From DATGMB01 sp035293845 (GTDB lineage Bacteria; Acidobacteriota; Terriglobia; Bryobacterales; Bryobacteraceae), in the NCBI GenBank assembly GCA_035293845.1, contig DATGMB010000257.1, positions 1 to 33,242 of the forward strand: a DNA stretch of 33,242 nucleotides, written 5' to 3'. Of the stretch, positions 31,245-33,242 are shown piece after piece; position 1 is the first letter of the stretch; each line of letters opens with the position of its first letter. Made by a program: the position numbers and the translations under genes. Under the pieces are notes generated by a model. The model did no database searches. It saw only the letters and a program-made list of their open reading frames with translations, and had not been told where the DNA came from.

Positions 31245-32855
31245 ATGCCTGCGATCTATTCCCTGGTGATGCTTGCCCCCAAATCGGCCGCGGACCAATT
31301 GGTTCGCTCGATGTTTGACGACACCTTCGCCGGGATCCATCATCTGGCCTGGTTCGACTGGGCGATGCTGATCCCGTATTTTACGGTGCTGATCATTCTC
31401 TCGGTGTACGGACTCCACCGCTACGACGTCATCCGGACGTACTTCAAGCATCGCAAGAACGCTACGGGCGAGCCGCCCCTGCGCTTCGCCCAGCTTCCGC
31501 CGGTGACCATCCAGTTGCCGATGTATAACGAGCGTTACGTGGTGGAACGCCTGATCGAGGAAGTGGTCAAGATCGAATATCCGCGGGAGCTGCTGCAGAT
31601 CCAGGTGCTCGACGATTCGACGGACGATACCCACCCGTTTGCCGAAGCGCTGGTCGAGCGCTACCGGAACATGGGGTACCCGATCGAGTACCATCACCGC
31701 ACGAATCGCCACGGTTTCAAAGCGGGCGCGCTACAGGAGGGCCTCGCGTGCGCCACGGGCGAGCTGGTCGCGGTGTTCGATGCCGATTTCTGCCCGCCGC
31801 CCGAGTTCCTGATGAAGACCGTGCACTACTTCGCCGATCCGAAGGTGGGCGCGGTGCAGACGCGGTGGAGCTATATCAACCGCGAGTACAATTTCCTGAC
31901 GGAAGTCGAGGCAATGCTGCTCGACGGGCACTTCATCCTGGAGCACGGCGCGCGGTCGCGGGCGGGTTACTTCTTCAACTTCAACGGCACGGCGGGCATC
32001 CTGCGGCGCGCCATGATCGAAGACGCGGGCGGCTGGCAGCACGATACCCTCACCGAAGACACTGATCTGAGTTACCGGGCGCAGTTGAAGGGCTGGCGGT
32101 TCGTCTACGTGCCGGGGTTGGATTGCCCCTCCGAGCTGCCGGTCGAAATGCACGGCTTCCAGGTGCAGCAATCGCGCTGGGCGAAGGGGCTGACGCAGGT
32201 GGCGAAAAAGCTGCTACCCGCCGTCCTGAAGGCCGATATTCCGAAGCGCGTCAAGGCCGAGGCCTTCCTGCATCTCACGCCGAATATCTCCTATCCCCTG
32301 ATGATCGTGGTTTCGGCGCTGATGCTGCCGGTGATGATCGTGCGGTTCTACATGGGGTGGATGCAGATGCTGTTTCTCGATCTGCCCCTGATCGCGGCGT
32401 CGTTCTGGTCGATCTCGCTGTTCTACGTCGTGGCGCAGCGCGAGCTGTATCCGAAAACGTGGAAGCGCTCCGTGCTGCTGCTGCCGATGCTGATCGCGGT
32501 CGGCGTGGGGCTGACGATCATCAACACGCGCGCCGTGCTGGAGGCGCTGTTTGGCGTGGAGACCGCGTTCGCCCGCACGCCGAAATTCGCCATCGCGGAC
32601 CGGCCTGTGAATCTGGAAGTCAAGAAGTACCGTTCCCGCAGCGGCTGGCTGCCTTACGTGGAGATCGCCGTCGGGACGTATTTCGTCGGAATGATGGTGT
32701 TTGCCATCGAGACGTACAACTTCTTCTCCCTGCCCTTCCTGGCGCTGTTCGTCTTCGGCTACTACTGGGCCGGTTTCGGCACGCTCTACCAGGAGCACCA
32801 GGGCCGCCTGCGTTGGATGAAGCAGCAGAAACTGGCGATGGCCAGACAGGCGTAG
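31245..32855 (+). CDS. Family 2 glycosyltransferase, plant CSLC/CSLA-like polysaccharide synthase
   Basis: This is a 536-residue membrane enzyme. An N-terminal helix (about 38-57) is followed by a cytoplasmic GT-A domain with VTIQLPMYNE, LDDSTDDT (first Asp), FDADFCPPPEFL (DxD), NFNGTAGILRR, TEDTDLSYRAQLKGW and QQSRWAKG, the D-D-D-QxxRW set of processive GT2 synthases. Four to five further helices lie between about 340 and 515. NGTAGILRR and PPPEFL wording resembles plant CSLA/CSLC glucan and mannan synthases more than BcsA, and no PilZ domain is present. It may make a beta-linked glucan or mannan, or glycosylate a lipid. Divergent from fabZ; no accessory polysaccharide genes are adjacent. 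Confidence 0.88.
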   Translation: MPAIYSLVMLAPKSAADQLVRSMFDDTFAGIHHLAWFDWAMLIPYFTVLIILSVYGLHRYDVIRTYFKHRKNATGEPPLRFAQLPPVTIQLPMYNERYVVERLIEEVVKIEYPRELLQIQVLDDSTDDTHPFAEALVERYRNMGYPIEYHHRTNRHGFKAGALQEGLACATGELVAVFDADFCPPPEFLMKTVHYFADPKVGAVQTRWSYINREYNFLTEVEAMLLDGHFILEHGARSRAGYFFNFNGTAGILRRAMIEDAGGWQHDTLTEDTDLSYRAQLKGWRFVYVPGLDCPSELPVEMHGFQVQQSRWAKGLTQVAKKLLPAVLKADIPKRVKAEAFLHLTPNISYPLMIVVSALMLPVMIVRFYMGWMQMLFLDLPLIAASFWSISLFYVVAQRELYPKTWKRSVLLLPMLIAVGVGLTIINTRAVLEALFGVETAFARTPKFAIADRPVNLEVKKYRSRSGWLPYVEIAVGTYFVGMMVFAIETYNFFSLPFLALFVFGYYWAGFGTLYQEHQGRLRWMKQQKLAMARQA

Positions 32856-32870
32856 GCCGCGGCATTCCTT

Positions 32871-32964
32871 TTACCGCAGAGACACAGGGAACGCAGAGGT
32901 TCGCCGAGGGGCACTCAAGTTTTTCTCTCCGTTGTCTCCGTGTTCTCTGCGTCTCCGCGGCGAA
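32871..32964. repeat. Dispersed ~95-bp inverted repeat, copy 2
   Basis: It reads ttaccgcagagacacaggga at one end and, in complement, ttcgccgcggagacgcagag at the other, with cagag-type arms around a T/C-rich centre. It is related in both arms and length to the copy at 3446-3540, about 29 kb away. It lies between the glycosyltransferase stop and the ABC ATPase, and the ATPase reading frame runs into it. Confidence 0.85.
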
Positions 32965-33242
32965 CAGCCAATTCGGGGACCACCCGCCCGTCCCGCATGT
33001 GGATGATCCGATGCCCATAGGCAGCCGCCTCCGGGTTGTGGGTGATCATGAGGATGGTCTGGCCGGTGCGCTCGTTCAAACTGCGCAGGATTTCGAGCAC
33101 CGCCTTGGAATTCTCGGTGTCCAGGTTGCCGGTGGGCTCGTCGGCCAGCAGAATCGCGGGCTGATTGACCAGCGCGCGCGCGATGGCGATGCGCTGCTGC
33201 TCGCCGCCCGAAAGCGCGCTCGGCTTGTGGCCGAGGCGGTGC
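32915..33242 (-). CDS. ABC transporter ATP-binding protein (MacB/LolD type), N-terminal part beyond window
   Basis: About 108 C-terminal residues are visible: signature LSGGEQQR, Walker B ILLADEPTGNLD, D-loop and H-loop MITHNPE, then a short strand (RIIHMRDGRVV). The EPTGNLD form places it in the MacB/LolD/FtsE group, like the ATPase at 12205-12948, but the sequences differ clearly. The last 17 residues (AVRRGDAENTETTERKT) are encoded almost wholly by the dispersed inverted repeat, which also supplies the stop codon. The natural C-terminus has therefore probably been replaced or extended. The permease should lie outside the window or elsewhere. Confidence 0.9.
   Translation of the reverse strand, partial: HRLGHKPSALSGGEQQRIAIARALVNQPAILLADEPTGNLDTENSKAVLEILRSLNERTGQTILMITHNPEAAAYGHRIIHMRDGRVVPELAVRRGDAENTETTERKT

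Overview
The window looks like chromosomal DNA from a GC-rich, diderm (LPS-bearing) bacterium, most likely an Acidobacteriota of the Solibacter/Bryobacter type. This placement is inference. It rests on the very high GC content, the lipid A genes (lpxA, lpxI, fabZ), a TonB-family protein, two secreted proteins ending in a VPxxS / hydrophobic segment / Arg-rich tail, frequent TTG and GTG starts, and dispersed ccgcagagacacagagaacg-type inverted repeats. I saw no rRNA or tRNA genes, CRISPR array, prophage or insertion sequence. No gene-free gap exceeds 300 bases.

Bases 1-15,726 are all on the minus strand. Read in transcription order from the right, they hold: accA with a tiny Cys-containing membrane protein; a MacA/MacB-like efflux adaptor and ATPase whose spacer carries about seven CTGAGGAAA repeats; a PLP group II (aromatic amino acid type) decarboxylase; a secreted beta-propeller protein; and then a long, tightly packed run. 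That run starts at a good promoter (TTGACA-18-CATACT) and reads acyl-CoA ligase, DUF58 protein, trpC, trpF, trpB, [inverted repeat], trpA, chorismate mutase, a DAHP-synthase homologue and prephenate dehydrogenase (tyrA), followed by a structured spacer and a NYN-domain gene cut by the window edge. It therefore combines the last steps of the Trp branch with the Tyr/Phe branch at chorismate; trpE, trpG and trpD are not in the window.

The most unusual observation is in that run. The class I-beta DAHP synthase homologue (1314-2327) keeps the full fold and length, but all four metal ligands are replaced (Cys102 to Gly, His272 to Gln, Glu298 to Gln, Asp309 to Gly), as are several basic substrate-binding residues. 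The chorismate mutase that overlaps its start keeps a complete active site. This suggests a non-catalytic DAHP-synthase fold recruited as a partner or allosteric subunit.

Bases 15,872-26,847 are on the plus strand: a DUF892/YciE ferritin-like protein; an uncharacterised protein starting MCDYSL behind two strong leader hairpins; a PHP phosphoesterase (TrpH/RNase AM-like); a secreted protein; a coupled trio of ornithine cyclodeaminase/mu-crystallin homologue, aminotransferase and amino acid permease; a VPxxS-tailed secreted protein; an ExuT-like MFS transporter; a stand-alone receiver domain; and the 5-oxoprolinase subunits pxpB-pxpC.

Bases 26,841-31,099 (minus) form an envelope operon: fabZ-lpxA-lpxI-Gfo/Idh oxidoreductase-tonB-55-residue membrane protein, with overlaps or gaps of 19 bases or fewer. 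A plant CSLC/CSLA-like family 2 glycosyltransferase is divergent from it. The window ends in an ABC ATPase whose C-terminal tail and stop codon lie in a second copy of the dispersed inverted repeat. Several genes have a -10-like hexamer only 6-11 bases before the start codon, hinting at leaderless or very short-leader transcripts.
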